A DNA stretch of 52,978 nucleotides from Chloroflexota bacterium. Lineage in GTDB: Bacteria; Chloroflexota; Anaerolineae; Anaerolineales; Villigracilaceae. A program made the translations under genes and the position numbers. The stretch lies in the NCBI GenBank assembly GCA_024224815.1, contig JAAENC010000198.1, positions 1-52,978 of the forward strand, written 5' to 3'. The notes below the pieces were generated by a model. It was not told where the DNA came from. It did no database searches and saw only the letters and a list, made by a program, of their open reading frames with translations. Position 1 is the first letter of the stretch; the number at the start of each line of letters is the position of its first letter. Positions 52,820-52,978 of the stretch are shown piece by piece.

Positions 52820-52978
52820 ATGAAATGCCCACACTGTACAAATGAGAAATCGCAAGTCAAGAATGGCAAGACCTCTTCAGGCAGCCAACTGTATAAATGT
52901 AAAATCTGCAATCGAAAGTATGCGCCTAAACCAAAGTATCATGGCTACGACAAAACTAAACGTGAGCAAGCCATTCGT
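52820..52978 (+). CDS. IS1-type transposase N-terminus (zinc ribbon), cut by window edge
   Basis: 53 residues to the edge from ATG 52820; an ATG at 52817 would add one. MKCPHCTNEKSQVKNGK, then QLYKCKICNRKY, form a CX2C...CX2C zinc ribbon typical of InsA/IS1-family transposases, and YDKTKREQAIR starts the helix-turn-helix. It follows the kinase gene by 10 bp. The catalytic part is outside the window. Confidence 0.8.
   Translation, partial: MKCPHCTNEKSQVKNGKTSSGSQLYKCKICNRKYAPKPKYHGYDKTKREQAIR

Overview
The window is about 53 kb of bacterial chromosome. Genes lie on both strands with mostly short gaps. Gene content points to Chloroflexota, probably class Anaerolineae: paired NBR1-Ig-type lipoproteins, a DUF5671 membrane protein, a lipoprotein with a concanavalin-like domain, GAF histidine kinases, a REC-CpaE protein, a YacL-type PIN-TRAM protein and a PknK-like kinase-ATPase-TPR protein. 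This placement is an inference from gene families; no rRNA is present. Core markers include dnaK, cysS, moaA, ssrA (tmRNA), kamA, glutamate dehydrogenase and a UDP-sugar pyrophosphorylase. No CRISPR array, rRNA or ordinary tRNA gene was seen.

Layout. 1-134: 5' end of an IS982-like transposase gene. 191-4969 (minus): a TetR-headed operon (TetR, adenosine deaminase, epimerase/reductase, HAD phosphatase, quinone oxidoreductase, ABM monooxygenase) behind a 42-bp palindromic operator. 5068-8521: a cation-chloride-type transporter and a divergent M20 deacylase. 8805-11949: a lipoprotein/HD-GYP remnant overlapping a four-PAS diguanylate cyclase. 12166-16368: a PadR regulator and an operon carrying five SCP2 lipid-binding domains, three of them fused to an iron-sulfur-flavoprotein-like domain. 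16541-20193: PAP2 phosphatase, MoaA, HAD and SseB-like protein. 20271-24754 (minus): aminotransferase, DMT transporter, pentapeptide-repeat protein and gamma-glutamyltransferase. 24845-26499: alcohol dehydrogenase and methyltransferase. 26496-29624 (minus): overlapping operon of REC-CpaE, sirtuin and GAF histidine kinase. 29919-30311: tmRNA.

30416-39020: lipoprotein, DnaK, UDPGP, a small minus-strand SMI1/GNAT/membrane-protein group, enoyl-CoA hydratase and glutamate dehydrogenase. 39196-41786: three membrane or exported proteins ending in DUF5671. 41788-44543 (minus): two NBR1-type lipoproteins and lysine 2,3-aminomutase. 44849-49053: PIN-TRAM protein, CysS, a membrane-anchored protein of unknown function and a family 2 glycosyltransferase. 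49216-52809: a 1197-residue kinase/ATPase/TPR protein with eight exact 120-bp repeats. 52820-52978: 5' end of an IS1-type zinc-ribbon transposase gene.

Five copies of a dispersed, palindromic, roughly 90-150-bp element occur in intergenic regions. Strong hairpin terminators separate many units. The most distinctive material is the PadR/SCP2/flavoprotein operon. Next are the two-component system with an embedded sirtuin, the fused SBP/HD-GYP remnant beside a diguanylate cyclase, and the dispersed MITE-like family.
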